Made by a program: the position numbers and the translations under genes. From NCBI GenBank assembly GCA_947630665.1, contig CANRID010000004.1:1-64000 (forward strand): a stretch of DNA of 64,000 nucleotides, in the 5' to 3' direction. How positions within the stretch are numbered: the stretch's first letter is position 1; the number at the start of each line of letters is the position of its first letter. The notes under the pieces were generated by a model. That model saw nothing but the letters and a program-made list of their open reading frames with translations. It was not told the origin of the DNA and did no database searches. This document shows positions 26,202 to 35,066 of the stretch, in pieces. Source of the DNA: an uncultured Bacteroidales bacterium. GTDB taxonomy: Bacteria > Bacteroidota > Bacteroidia > Bacteroidales > UBA932.

Positions 26202-29200
26202 ATGTCCTCTTTTGTTCATCTGCATGTACATACCTATTATTCGATTTTGGACGGCGCCTCCAGCATTGAAAGTCATTTCGAAAAAGCGCAGGAAGACGGG
26301 CAGCCGGCCTTGGCCATTACGGATCACGGGAATATGTTCGGGGTAAAGGAATTTTTGAAGGTCGCCAAAAATTTCCCTTCCATCAAACCGATCATCGGAT
26401 GCGAAGTATATGTTTCCCGGGAAGGACGTTTTAATAAAAGGGGAAAAGAAGATCAGGGCGCATACCATCTGATTCTGCTGGCCAAAAATCTGAAAGGGTA
26501 TTACAATTTAGTGAAATTGGTTTCCTTAGGATGGACGGAAGGATTTTATTACAGACCTAAGATCGATCGGGAACTGCTGGAAAAATACCATGAAGGCCTC
26601 ATTTGCTCCTCCGCGTGTTTAGGCGGAGAAATACCGCAGGATATCCGCAACGGCAACCTGAAGGGAGCGGAAGAAACGGCCTTATGGTACAAAAACCTTT
26701 TCGGGGAAGATTATTATCTGGAAGTGATGCTGCATAAGGCGGAAGTGCCGGGAGCGAATGAAGAAGCGTATCCGCAGCAGAAGATGGTGAACGAGCATCT
26801 TTTTGAAATGTCCGGAAGATTGGGAATCAAATGTATCGCCACCAACGACGTGCATTTTACCCGGAAAGAGGACGGTCCGGCCCATGACAGGCTCATCTGC
26901 CTGACCACCAACGCTATGTATGACGATGAAAAGCGGCTCCGCTACACCCAGCAGGAATACCTGAAAACGGAAGAGGAGATGCGGGCCCTGTTCCCGGAGC
27001 ATCCCGAAGTCCTTGCCAATACCTTGGAGGTCGCGGAAAAGGTGGAAGCCTACAGTATAGATTCCAAACCTATCATGCCTCATTTTCCCATTCCGGAAGA
27101 ATTCGGGGATTCCGATTCGTATCTGAGGCATCTGACCTATCGGGGAGCCGAAAAATTATATAAGGAGATTACTCCGCAGATACGGGAGAGGATCGATTTC
27201 GAGTTGGAAACCATCAAACGGATGGGCTTTCCCGATTACTTTCTTATCGTGCAGGATTTTATACAGGCGGCTAAGAAACTGGGCGTCTCGGTGGGGCCTG
27301 GCCGTGGTTCTGCCGCGGGTTCCGTGGTTGCATACTGTCTGGGAATTACCCACATGGATCCGATCAAGTATGATTTGCTGTTCGAGCGTTTCCTCAATCC
27401 CGACCGTATTTCCATGCCGGACATAGATATAGACTTCGATGACGACGGCCGCGGCAAAGTGCTTAAATATGTAGAAGAAAAATACGGGAAAGATCATGTG
27501 TCGCATGTCATTACCTTCGGTACGATGGCTGCCAAGAGCGCTATCAAGGATATAGCCCGGATTCAAAACGTGCCGCTGGCCGAGTCGGACCGTCTTACCA
27601 AGTTGATTCCCGACAAATTCCCTTCCGAAATAAAAAAAGTCAAAGATAAAGACGGGCAGGAGACGGAAAAGGAAGTAAAGGTCAAAGTCAATATACCCAA
27701 TTGTCTCAGACTGATCCCCGAGATGAAGGAGGCGTATGAAAATTCCGCTATTCCCGGGGTGAAGGAAACCATCGAATATGCCCGCAAGTTAGAGGGAACC
27801 GTAAGGAATACGGGCGTCCATGCCTGCGCCATTATTATCGGCCGGGACAATCTTATTGAACATATTCCCATCAGTATCGCCAAAGATAAGGAAACGGGTG
27901 AGGATATGTGGGTCTCCCAGTACGAGGGTTCTTTCATAGAAGAGGTGGGAATGTTGAAAATGGATTTCTTGGGCTTGAAAACCTTATCCATCATTAAGGA
28001 GGCTTTATCCAATATTAAGAAGCATCGGGGTATCGATTTAGATATAGATAATATCCCGTTGGACGATAAGGCTACCTACGATTTATACAGCCGCGGGGAT
28101 ACGGTGGGAACATTCCAGTTCGAGTCCGACGGAATGAGAAAATGGCTCCGGGAGCTTAAGCCGAACCGGCTCGAAGACCTGATCGCCATGAACGCCTTGT
28201 ACCGTCCCGGCCCTATGGATTATATTCCGGACTTCGTAGCCCGTAAGCGGGGGGAGAAAAAAATCGAATACGATCTGCCCGGCATGGAGGAAATTCTATC
28301 CAATACGTATGGAATCACCGTTTATCAGGAACAGGTGATGCTGCTTTCCCAGAAACTGGCCGGCTTTACGAAAGGACAGGCGGACGGGCTTCGCAAGGCC
28401 ATGGGAAAGAAGATCAGCGAAAAAATGCAGGAGATGAAAACGGCGTTTATGGAAGGCGGGCAGAAAAACGGCCATCCGGCGGAGATATTGGAAAAAATAT
28501 GGAAAGACTGGCTCTCTTTCGCCGAATACGCCTTTAATAAATCCCATTCTACCTGTTATGCATGGGTGGGGTATCAGACCGCCTATCTGAAAGCCAATTA
28601 TCCGGCTGAATTCATGGCGGCCAACTTAAGCAGGAACCTCAACAATATCGATGAAATTACCAAATTCATGGATGAATGCAAAAGGATGGGAATAGCCGTC
28701 TTGGGACCGGACGTAAATGAAAGCGGACGGACATTCAGCGTGAATAAGGACGGGAATATCCGTTTCGGCATGGCCGGGATCAAGGGCGTGGGAAGCGCGG
28801 CTGTGGATAGCATCGTGGAATGCCGGGGGGACAAACCGTTCGAGAATATTTTCGATTTTATCGAGCGGGTTTCCCGGAAAGGGAATATCAATCGGAAAAC
28901 CATTGAATCTTTAGCATATTCGGGAGCTTTCGACTCATTCGGGAATATCCGCAGGGACCAGTTCTTTGCCCTTAACTCCAAAGATGAAGTCTTCATCGAT
29001 GCGCTGTGCCGGTACGGCATCCGTTTGCAAACCGATGCCCTGAATTCCGGAAATTCGCTTTTCGGGGATTCGGATGAGGGATTTAAGCCTACGCCCCCCG
29101 ATATTCCCGTTCCGGGCGAATATAATAAACTGGAATTCCTGAAAAAGGAAAAAGATCTGGTAGGAATGTATTTGTCGGCCCATCCGTTGGATATGTATGA

Positions 29201-29852
29201 ATTCGAAATGAAACATTTCGTCCATTGTACATTGTCCGAGGCGCAGGAAATGGTAAAACAGGCTTCCGTCGATGCTTCGCTCCGTAAAAAGGAGATATAT
29301 GTGGCGGGACTCGTCACTTCCGTGAGCAAGCGGATCTCCCAGAAAAGCGGAAAACCCTGGGCGGATTTCAGTATAGAAGACTACGGGGGCAGCATAAACT
29401 TCAGATTGTTCGGAAAGGATTACGAGAATTTCATGCCGTTTCTGGAAGACGGGAACGCCTTGTTTCTGAAATGCGCCATCCTCCCCCGGTTCGGTTCCGG
29501 AAAACCGAACGAAGACGGTTCCGGAAATTCCGATGAAAAGGCGTCTGTGGAATGCGATCTGAAAATCCGCAAAGCGACCCTGCTGGCCAATACGAAAGAG
29601 GATTTTATAAAGGAATTCGTCATAAATCTGCCGGTGCATAAGCTGGATAAGGATTTCCGGAAAAAATTCATCAAGCAGCTGAAAGCTAATAAAGGCAAGA
29701 AAAGATTGGTTATCAAAGCGCTCGATTACGAGAATCAGGTGGCGGTGGATTTTGTCTCCCTCAAACTCAAGGTGGATGTCAACAATGAACTGATCGATTT
29801 TTTGCGCGATAACAACCTGGAACACTCTGTGGTTACCGAAATCTCCCTGTAA
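26202..29852 (+). CDS. dnaE: DNA polymerase III subunit alpha
   Basis: This is the 1216-residue main replicative polymerase. The PHP domain starts at HLHVHTYYSILDGASS (about 6-21). The polymerase palm includes SVGPGRGSAAGSVVAY and the catalytic PDIDIDFDDDGR, with Asp407 and Asp409. The fingers and HhH regions follow (FAEYAFNKSHSTCYAWVGYQ). The C-terminal OB fold begins near KEIYVAGLVTSVSKRISQKSGKPWADF. It is a DnaE1 type; no 3'-5' exonuclease domain is seen, so proofreading needs a separate protein. The C-terminal tail after the OB fold is basic (FRKKFIKQLKANKGKKRL). Confidence 0.97.
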   Translation: MSSFVHLHVHTYYSILDGASSIESHFEKAQEDGQPALAITDHGNMFGVKEFLKVAKNFPSIKPIIGCEVYVSREGRFNKRGKEDQGAYHLILLAKNLKGYYNLVKLVSLGWTEGFYYRPKIDRELLEKYHEGLICSSACLGGEIPQDIRNGNLKGAEETALWYKNLFGEDYYLEVMLHKAEVPGANEEAYPQQKMVNEHLFEMSGRLGIKCIATNDVHFTRKEDGPAHDRLICLTTNAMYDDEKRLRYTQQEYLKTEEEMRALFPEHPEVLANTLEVAEKVEAYSIDSKPIMPHFPIPEEFGDSDSYLRHLTYRGAEKLYKEITPQIRERIDFELETIKRMGFPDYFLIVQDFIQAAKKLGVSVGPGRGSAAGSVVAYCLGITHMDPIKYDLLFERFLNPDRISMPDIDIDFDDDGRGKVLKYVEEKYGKDHVSHVITFGTMAAKSAIKDIARIQNVPLAESDRLTKLIPDKFPSEIKKVKDKDGQETEKEVKVKVNIPNCLRLIPEMKEAYENSAIPGVKETIEYARKLEGTVRNTGVHACAIIIGRDNLIEHIPISIAKDKETGEDMWVSQYEGSFIEEVGMLKMDFLGLKTLSIIKEALSNIKKHRGIDLDIDNIPLDDKATYDLYSRGDTVGTFQFESDGMRKWLRELKPNRLEDLIAMNALYRPGPMDYIPDFVARKRGEKKIEYDLPGMEEILSNTYGITVYQEQVMLLSQKLAGFTKGQADGLRKAMGKKISEKMQEMKTAFMEGGQKNGHPAEILEKIWKDWLSFAEYAFNKSHSTCYAWVGYQTAYLKANYPAEFMAANLSRNLNNIDEITKFMDECKRMGIAVLGPDVNESGRTFSVNKDGNIRFGMAGIKGVGSAAVDSIVECRGDKPFENIFDFIERVSRKGNINRKTIESLAYSGAFDSFGNIRRDQFFALNSKDEVFIDALCRYGIRLQTDALNSGNSLFGDSDEGFKPTPPDIPVPGEYNKLEFLKKEKDLVGMYLSAHPLDMYEFEMKHFVHCTLSEAQEMVKQASVDASLRKKEIYVAGLVTSVSKRISQKSGKPWADFSIEDYGGSINFRLFGKDYENFMPFLEDGNALFLKCAILPRFGSGKPNEDGSGNSDEKASVECDLKIRKATLLANTKEDFIKEFVINLPVHKLDKDFRKKFIKQLKANKGKKRLVIKALDYENQVAVDFVSLKLKVDVNNELIDFLRDNNLEHSVVTEISL

Positions 29853-29879
29853 TTGTCCGCATCTGCAAATCAGGCGTTT

Positions 29880-30914
29880 CTACCATCCTGGAGCCTTGAG
29901 TTCCAACCCGGCTCCTTCCGGAGTAACGAGGACGGCGCCGTCCTCCGGTCCGGTAAGATGGCCGATTATGTCCATATCGGGGAATTCTTTATGGAACCGC
30001 TCGTGTTTGTCTAATGGAATTACGAATAGGAATTTATAATCGTCTCCTCCGTTCAGGGCGGCGGTGATGGCATCTATATTCAGTTCTTCCGCCATCTCGA
30101 AGGTTTGCGATGCTATGGGAATCTTGTCTAAATAAATGCGTGCCCCCAAACCGGTATCTTGGCATAATTGCTTTACCGTGTATGCCAGCCCCCGGGTAAT
30201 GAAATAGCCGGCGGCCGGGTAGAGGCCGTCCTCTTTGAACCGGTCCAGCATCTTCGGATTGATTTCCGGGCTCAGCAGCTGGGAGAGCAGATATTTGTAT
30301 TTGCTCAAATCCGGCTGTATATACTGATCGGCTTCCGCAGCCGGTATCTTGCTGAATGCCGCTTTTTCCCTTTCCAGTACATGCAGCCCCATATAGGCGG
30401 CTCCTACGTTCCCGGTAATGCACAGCAGGCTGTGCCGGTCGGGTTTGGGAAGATTCTTCATTACCTCCGACGCCTGTTCTCCGGATGCGGAGACGGCGAT
30501 GCTCAGTCCGGTCATGGAAGATGTCAGATCCAGCCCCAATTGCTCTATGCCATGTTCTTTGGCCGCCGCCAATACACCCTCCCATAGTTGCCGGATGTCT
30601 TCGAAATAAAACCGTGCGGACAACCCTACGTTATAATAAAGGATTTTGGGATAATAATTATTGGCATAAATGCTTCCCAAGGCCAAAAGGGCCGATTTAT
30701 ATCCTAAATGCTTCAGCGGATGATATACCAGATCGAAATCGATGCCTTCCAGCAACAGCTTCGATACCGTTACCGCCTGCGTATCCCGGGATTCGTTAAA
30801 CTTTATAGCTTCTTTATTTGTATATCCACTGCCTTCGAAAAGCCGATTCTGGGCGTTGATTTTTCCCAGATCGCTTATAGGCGTCTTTTTGTTCCCGGTC
30901 TCTTCTTTTGCCAT
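29880..30914 (-). CDS. ThiL / AIR-synthase-like protein lacking most catalytic aspartates
   Basis: The 344-residue protein starts like thiamine-phosphate kinases (TPISDLGKINAQNRLFEGS), keeps an LLLEGIDFDL segment and an AIR-synthase-type C-terminal half with LNGGDDYKFLFVIP. In ThiL, acidic residues in GDD, in TTD before VEGxHF, in LSD and in GGDT bind metals and ATP. Here the first GDD is absent, TVSKLLLEG replaces the TTD segment, LGSIYANN replaces LSDIAAMG, and GLDLTSS replaces GGDT. Only the C-terminal GDD and one Asp survive. It is therefore doubtful as a thiamine-phosphate kinase; a nucleotide- or metabolite-binding role is possible. It has no operon partner and diverges from sufB. Confidence 0.65.
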   Translation of the reverse strand: MAKEETGNKKTPISDLGKINAQNRLFEGSGYTNKEAIKFNESRDTQAVTVSKLLLEGIDFDLVYHPLKHLGYKSALLALGSIYANNYYPKILYYNVGLSARFYFEDIRQLWEGVLAAAKEHGIEQLGLDLTSSMTGLSIAVSASGEQASEVMKNLPKPDRHSLLCITGNVGAAYMGLHVLEREKAAFSKIPAAEADQYIQPDLSKYKYLLSQLLSPEINPKMLDRFKEDGLYPAAGYFITRGLAYTVKQLCQDTGLGARIYLDKIPIASQTFEMAEELNIDAITAALNGGDDYKFLFVIPLDKHERFHKEFPDMDIIGHLTGPEDGAVLVTPEGAGLELKAPGW

Positions 30915-30928
30915 GATTTCTTTTTTTA

Positions 30929-30936
30929 CAAAAATA
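30929..30936 (-). promoter_or_regulatory. Promoter -7 element for the ThiL-like gene
   Basis: The minus strand reads TATTTTTG, a TAnnTTTG match 15 bases before the ATG at 30914. It sits 12 bases from the sufB element, so the two promoters overlap and cannot easily be used together. Confidence 0.5.
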
Positions 30937-30948
30937 TTTAAAATGAAT

Positions 30949-30956
30949 TAACTTTG
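30949..30956 (+). promoter_or_regulatory. Promoter -7 element for the sufB operon
   Basis: TAACTTTG matches TAnnTTTG and ends seven bases before the sufB ATG, so the leader would be very short. No clear -33 match or Fe-S-regulator operator was recognised. Confidence 0.55.
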
Positions 30957-30963
30957 CGCTGCA

Positions 30964-32400
30964 ATGAGTAAAAATAATGATATAATACAGGATATAACCG
31001 GGTCGGAATACCGGCACGGTTTCGAATCCGACATCCGTCAGGAGTTCATACCAAAAGGCCTGAACGAGGATATCATCCGTCTGATCTCCGGAAAGAAAGG
31101 GGAACCCCAATGGCTTCTGGAATTCAGGCTAAAGGCCTATGAACGCTGGAAAACCATGAAAATGCCGGCCTGGGCTCATCTGGATATTCCGCCTGTCGAT
31201 TTTCAGGACATTATTTATTATGCGGCTCCCGAACCCCGCAAACAATCCTCCGGAATCGATCCGGAACTGGAAGAAACCTTTAATAAATTAGGCATTCCGC
31301 TTCATGAAAGAAATGTGCTGGCGGGGGTGGCGGTAGATGCCGTTTTCGATTCCGTATCGGTAAAAACCACTTTCCGCGAAACGTTGGCCGAGAAGGGAGT
31401 GATTTTCTGCTCTTTTTCCGAGGCGGTAAGGGATTATCCGGATTTAGTGAAAAAATATCTTGCTTCCGTGGTCCCGATAGGGGACAATTATTTCTCGGCA
31501 TTGAATTCCGCCGTGTTCAGCGACGGATCATTTTGCTATATTCCCAAGAATATCCGCTGCCCGATGGAACTTTCCAGCTATTTCCGCATCAATGCGCGGG
31601 GGACGGGCCAGTTCGAAAGGACGCTGATCGTGGCGGACGAGGGATCTTATGTCAGTTATCTGGAAGGGTGTACGGCTCCCCGTCGGGATGAAAACCAATT
31701 GCATGCGGCGGTAGTGGAAATTGTGGTGATGCAGGATGCCGAAGTAAAATACTCTACGGTGCAGAACTGGTATCCGGGAGATAAGGACGGAAAGGGGGGA
31801 ATATACAATTTCGTTACCAAGCGCGGGTTGTGCAAGGGAGCCAACAGCAAATTATTCTGGGCGCAGGTGGAAACAGGCTCCGCTATCACGTGGAAATATC
31901 CGAGTACTATTTTAAAGGGGGACAATTCCATATCCGAGTTTTATTCGGTGGCGGTAACCAACCATCATCAGCAGGCGGACACAGGCACTAAAATGATTCA
32001 TCTGGGGAAAAATACCCGGAGCCGGATCGTGAGCAAAGGGATTTCTGCAGGACGCAGCCAGAACAGCTACCGGGGATTGGTCAGAGTGGCCCCGAATGCC
32101 GAAAATGCGCGGAATTACTCCCAATGCGACAGTCTGCTGCTGGGCGATAAATGCGGGGCGCATACATTTCCCTATATCGAAAGCGATAACCAGACAGCGG
32201 TCATAGAGCATGAGGCGACTACCTCCAGGATAGGAGAGGACCAGCTTTTTTATTGCAGGCAGCGGGGCATAAACGAGGAGGATGCGGTCGGGCTGATTGT
32301 CAACGGATATGCGAAAGAGGTACTCAACCAGCTCCCGATGGAGTTTGCGGTAGAGGCGCAGAAACTGCTCCAGATTTCTTTGGGAGGCAGCATAGGATAG
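30964..32400 (+). CDS. sufB: Fe-S cluster assembly scaffold SufB
   Basis: The 478-residue core of the SufBCD scaffold has all major SufB segments: [21 protein letters not shown] near 33-53, [24 protein letters not shown] across 199-222, [20 protein letters not shown], and the C-terminal beta-helix end [34 protein letters not shown]. The Cys in [14 protein letters not shown] lies in the region that takes part in cluster assembly. It is first in sufB-pnuC-sufC-sufD. Confidence 0.96.
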   Translation: MSKNNDIIQDITGSEYRHGFESDIRQEFIPKGLNEDIIRLISGKKGEPQWLLEFRLKAYERWKTMKMPAWAHLDIPPVDFQDIIYYAAPEPRKQSSGIDPELEETFNKLGIPLHERNVLAGVAVDAVFDSVSVKTTFRETLAEKGVIFCSFSEAVRDYPDLVKKYLASVVPIGDNYFSALNSAVFSDGSFCYIPKNIRCPMELSSYFRINARGTGQFERTLIVADEGSYVSYLEGCTAPRRDENQLHAAVVEIVVMQDAEVKYSTVQNWYPGDKDGKGGIYNFVTKRGLCKGANSKLFWAQVETGSAITWKYPSTILKGDNSISEFYSVAVTNHHQQADTGTKMIHLGKNTRSRIVSKGISAGRSQNSYRGLVRVAPNAENARNYSQCDSLLLGDKCGAHTFPYIESDNQTAVIEHEATTSRIGEDQLFYCRQRGINEEDAVGLIVNGYAKEVLNQLPMEFAVEAQKLLQISLGGSIG

Positions 32401-32433
32401 AAAAATATTGAAATCATCATAAAAAACTAATAC

Positions 32434-33099
32434 ATGTTTGGAGTTGACAATGCGATATTCAGCATTGCGGGACAAGGAGTCAGCCTTATAGAATTGCTGT
32501 CGGTAATCTGCGGCCTGCTATGCGTTTTCTTGGCGGTAAAAGGGAAAGTGGCTAATTTCTGGGTAGGTTATTTATACAATATCCTGCTGTTTTTCATGTT
32601 TTTGCAAAAACACTTGTATTCCAGTATGTTGATACAGCCTGTGTCTTTGGGGATAAATTTCTTCGGACATTACCGCTGGACCCATCCCAAGCAATTTGAA
32701 AAAGATAAAAAGAACCGGCTTAAAATTACCCTGCTCTCCTGGAAACAGCGGTTGGCGATCGGAGGTATCATCGCCCTGTTTACGATAGGTTGGGGGTTCG
32801 TATTGAGCCGATTGCATGTGATATGGGCGGATGTCTTCCCGATGGCCACACAACCGTATTTAGACGCATTCGTCACTTCATTCATATTGCTGGCCCAATA
32901 CCTCTCCGCCCAGAAAAAACTGGATTGCTGGGGCGCCTGGACGGTAGTGAACGTTATGAATATGGTGTTGTATCTAAAAGCGGGCCTGGTATTCATGCCT
33001 TTGGTATGTATAGGATACCTGATTCTGGCGTTCCTCGGTTTTACCATGTGGTTCAGGCAATGGAAGAGGGAATGCGCCGGCGCTCCGGAATTGCAATAA
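32434..33099 (+). CDS. PnuC-type nicotinamide riboside (vitamin) transporter
   Basis: The 221-residue protein has about seven hydrophobic segments in PnuC order, with NFWVGYLYNILLFFMFLQKHLYSSMLIQ (about 41-68), then FFGHYRWTHP, and the later DCWGAWTVVNVMNMVLYLKAG (about 164-184), the conserved W/N substrate-site segment. PnuC carriers admit nicotinamide riboside or, in relatives (PnuT, PnuX), thiamine or riboflavin; sequence alone does not decide. It lies 33 bases after sufB and 22 bases before sufC, on the same strand, so it interrupts the suf operon. No kinase such as NadR or TenA-like gene is nearby. No riboswitch precedes it. Confidence 0.85.
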   Translation: MFGVDNAIFSIAGQGVSLIELLSVICGLLCVFLAVKGKVANFWVGYLYNILLFFMFLQKHLYSSMLIQPVSLGINFFGHYRWTHPKQFEKDKKNRLKITLLSWKQRLAIGGIIALFTIGWGFVLSRLHVIWADVFPMATQPYLDAFVTSFILLAQYLSAQKKLDCWGAWTVVNVMNMVLYLKAGLVFMPLVCIGYLILAFLGFTMWFRQWKRECAGAPELQ

Positions 33100-33121
33100 T
33101 ATGTAAAGGAAGATCAGATAA

Positions 33122-33874
33122 ATGGAAAATATGTTAGAAATAAAAGATTTGCACGCCTGTATCAACGGGAAAGAAATATTGAAAGGGATAAACCTCACGG
33201 TCGGAGCCGGAGAAGTACATGCTATCATGGGACCCAACGGATCGGGAAAAAGCACGCTGGCGACCGTGTTGGCGGGGAAAGAAAATTACGAAGTTACACG
33301 GGGAGAGGTGTTTTTCCGGGGAAAAAATCTGCTGGAGATGTCGCCCGAAGAGCGTTCCTGGGCGGGATTGTTCTTGGGATTCCAATATCCGGTGGAGATA
33401 CCGGGAGTAACCAATGTGAACTTTATGAAGGCTGCGGTAAATGAACACCGCAGACAAAATCAGATGCCGGAGTTATCCGCTGCGGAATATTTGAAACTTA
33501 TGCGCGAGAAGATGGCCGTAGTGGAAATGGATCCCGCATTCTCTTCGCGGGGCGTAAATGTGGGTTTTTCCGGAGGGGAGAAAAAACGGAATGAAATTTT
33601 CCAGATGGCTATGCTGGATCCCAAGCTGGCCATTCTGGACGAGACGGACAGCGGATTAGATGTGGATGCTCTGCGGATCGTGGCCAACGGGGTGAACAAA
33701 TTGAAGAATCCGGATAATGCGATAATCGTAATAACGCACTATCAAAGATTGCTGGACTATATCATTCCGGACATAGTGCATGTATTGTATAAAGGCCGGA
33801 TTATTAAAACCGCCGGCAAAGAGTTGGCCCGTGAAGTGGAAACCCGCGGATACGACTGGCTGATAAATCAATAG
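33122..33874 (+). CDS. sufC: Fe-S cluster assembly ATPase SufC
   Basis: The 250-residue ABC ATPase powers SufBCD. Walker A is GPNGSGKST (37-45), the signature is FSGGEKKRNEIFQMA, with the KKRNE variation common in SufC, and Walker B is KLAILDETDSGLDVDAL. The D-loop and H-loop (VITHYQRLLDYI) are present. The gene is 22 bases after pnuC and 7 bases before sufD. Confidence 0.97.
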   Translation: MENMLEIKDLHACINGKEILKGINLTVGAGEVHAIMGPNGSGKSTLATVLAGKENYEVTRGEVFFRGKNLLEMSPEERSWAGLFLGFQYPVEIPGVTNVNFMKAAVNEHRRQNQMPELSAAEYLKLMREKMAVVEMDPAFSSRGVNVGFSGGEKKRNEIFQMAMLDPKLAILDETDSGLDVDALRIVANGVNKLKNPDNAIIVITHYQRLLDYIIPDIVHVLYKGRIIKTAGKELAREVETRGYDWLINQ

Positions 33875-33881
33875 GAATATT

Positions 33882-34904
33882 ATGAGTGAAAATTATATTT
33901 ATTCTCCTTCCGTCAGTAACGAGTTCCGTTGCAGGGTGCCTTTGGCAGGTTCCCGACAGTTTTTCATCGTGGACGGACAAGTTCAGGGCGGGGAAAAATT
34001 CATAGTGCCGCAGGAAACAGGGCTGGATTTCCGCCTGGGGAAAGGGGAGACGGCCTCCGATCTGTTGCAGTTCATATCGGTCAGAAGCAAGGAGCGGAAA
34101 GAGAACCTGTCGTACCGCAGCCGGTTCGAGCTGGAAGAATCCTCCTCCGCCCGGATATTATTGTGTTCCCACACGTTGTCCTCCCATCATTTCATGACGG
34201 ATGAATCCGTATCCATTCATTTGAAAGCCAATGCCGACCTGAATATGGTGGTGATGCAGAATGAACACGACAATTCCTCCCACCGGACGGACTTCGATGT
34301 CCGGTTAGATGCGGGAGCGGTGCTGAAAATGCATCTGATAACGCTTCACGGAGGTGAAATATCCAACCGGCTGAATATACGTCTGGAAGGCCCGGCGGCG
34401 GAATGCGAGCTGAGCGGACTGTATCTGGCCGACGGAGAGCAGAAAGTAACCACGGATGTGAAATTGTCGCATAATGTCCCCGGGTGCAGAAGTTCCCAGC
34501 TTTTTAAAGGAGTGCTGGACGGGAGATCCCTGACCCGTTTCGACGGGTTGATCTACGTGGCGCCCGATGCGCAGAAAACGGAAGCGTATCAGGCAAATCA
34601 TAATCTTCTGATTTCGGAAGACGCAAAAATATATACGCGGCCGCATCTGGAAATCTATGCGGACGATGTGAAATGTTCCCACGGCGCTACGGTAGGCAGC
34701 CTGAATGCGGAAGAATTGTTTTATATGCGGACGCGGGGAATCGCGCTCGACGAGGCGAAGCTGTTGCAGCAGCTGGCTTTCGCTTACCAGGTGCTGGAAA
34801 AAATTTCCAACGGCCAGCTGAGGGAAAGGCTGTACGATCTTACGGAAAAAAGGCTCAGGGGAGAATTTTCCCGTTGCAGCGATTGCAGCAGACATTGCTG
34901 TTGA
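33882..34904 (+). CDS. sufD: Fe-S cluster assembly protein SufD, with a C-terminal cysteine tail
   Basis: The 340-residue SufD is identified by the beta-helix core (GEISNRLNIRLEGPAAECELSG, then ARPHLE-like TRPHLEIYADDVKCSHGATVGSLNAEELFYMRTRGI near 250-286). It is shorter than E. coli SufD but close to other Bacteroidota forms. The last nine residues, CSDCSRHCC, hold four cysteines (332, 335, 339, 340) in a CxxC-x3-CC pattern that I do not know in SufD generally. This could be a metal or redox site or simple drift. It is last in the suf operon. Confidence 0.93.
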   Translation: MSENYIYSPSVSNEFRCRVPLAGSRQFFIVDGQVQGGEKFIVPQETGLDFRLGKGETASDLLQFISVRSKERKENLSYRSRFELEESSSARILLCSHTLSSHHFMTDESVSIHLKANADLNMVVMQNEHDNSSHRTDFDVRLDAGAVLKMHLITLHGGEISNRLNIRLEGPAAECELSGLYLADGEQKVTTDVKLSHNVPGCRSSQLFKGVLDGRSLTRFDGLIYVAPDAQKTEAYQANHNLLISEDAKIYTRPHLEIYADDVKCSHGATVGSLNAEELFYMRTRGIALDEAKLLQQLAFAYQVLEKISNGQLRERLYDLTEKRLRGEFSRCSDCSRHCC

Positions 34905-34926
34905 AAGGTTCATCTGTTTTATACTA

Positions 34927-34956
34927 TTTGCATTAGGGCGGATTGTTATATTTTTG
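34927..34956 (+). promoter_or_regulatory. Promoter of nrdJ-ispE
   Basis: TTTG (34927-34930), an 18-base spacer and TATTTTTG (34949-34956) fit the Bacteroidota consensus. The leader to the ATG at 35067 is about 100 bases. I searched it for the conserved GCCACTG box of cobalamin riboswitches and for NrdR boxes and found neither. Confidence 0.65.
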
Positions 34957-35066
34957 TTGATAAAATTTCGGTCTTTCCATACGGGCATCGGGTAAAAAAA
35001 AGTAACTTGCAACCCCCGGAATGCTATGACCGGATCCCCTCGTAATCGATTTAAAAATTATATATT

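Noticed and set aside
30964..34904. Suf region as a mobile island because of pnuC
   Set aside because: No repeats, integrase or tRNA border; composition looks like the neighbours.
34905..35066. Cobalamin riboswitch before nrdJ
   Set aside because: The conserved GCCACTG box and matching stems were not found.
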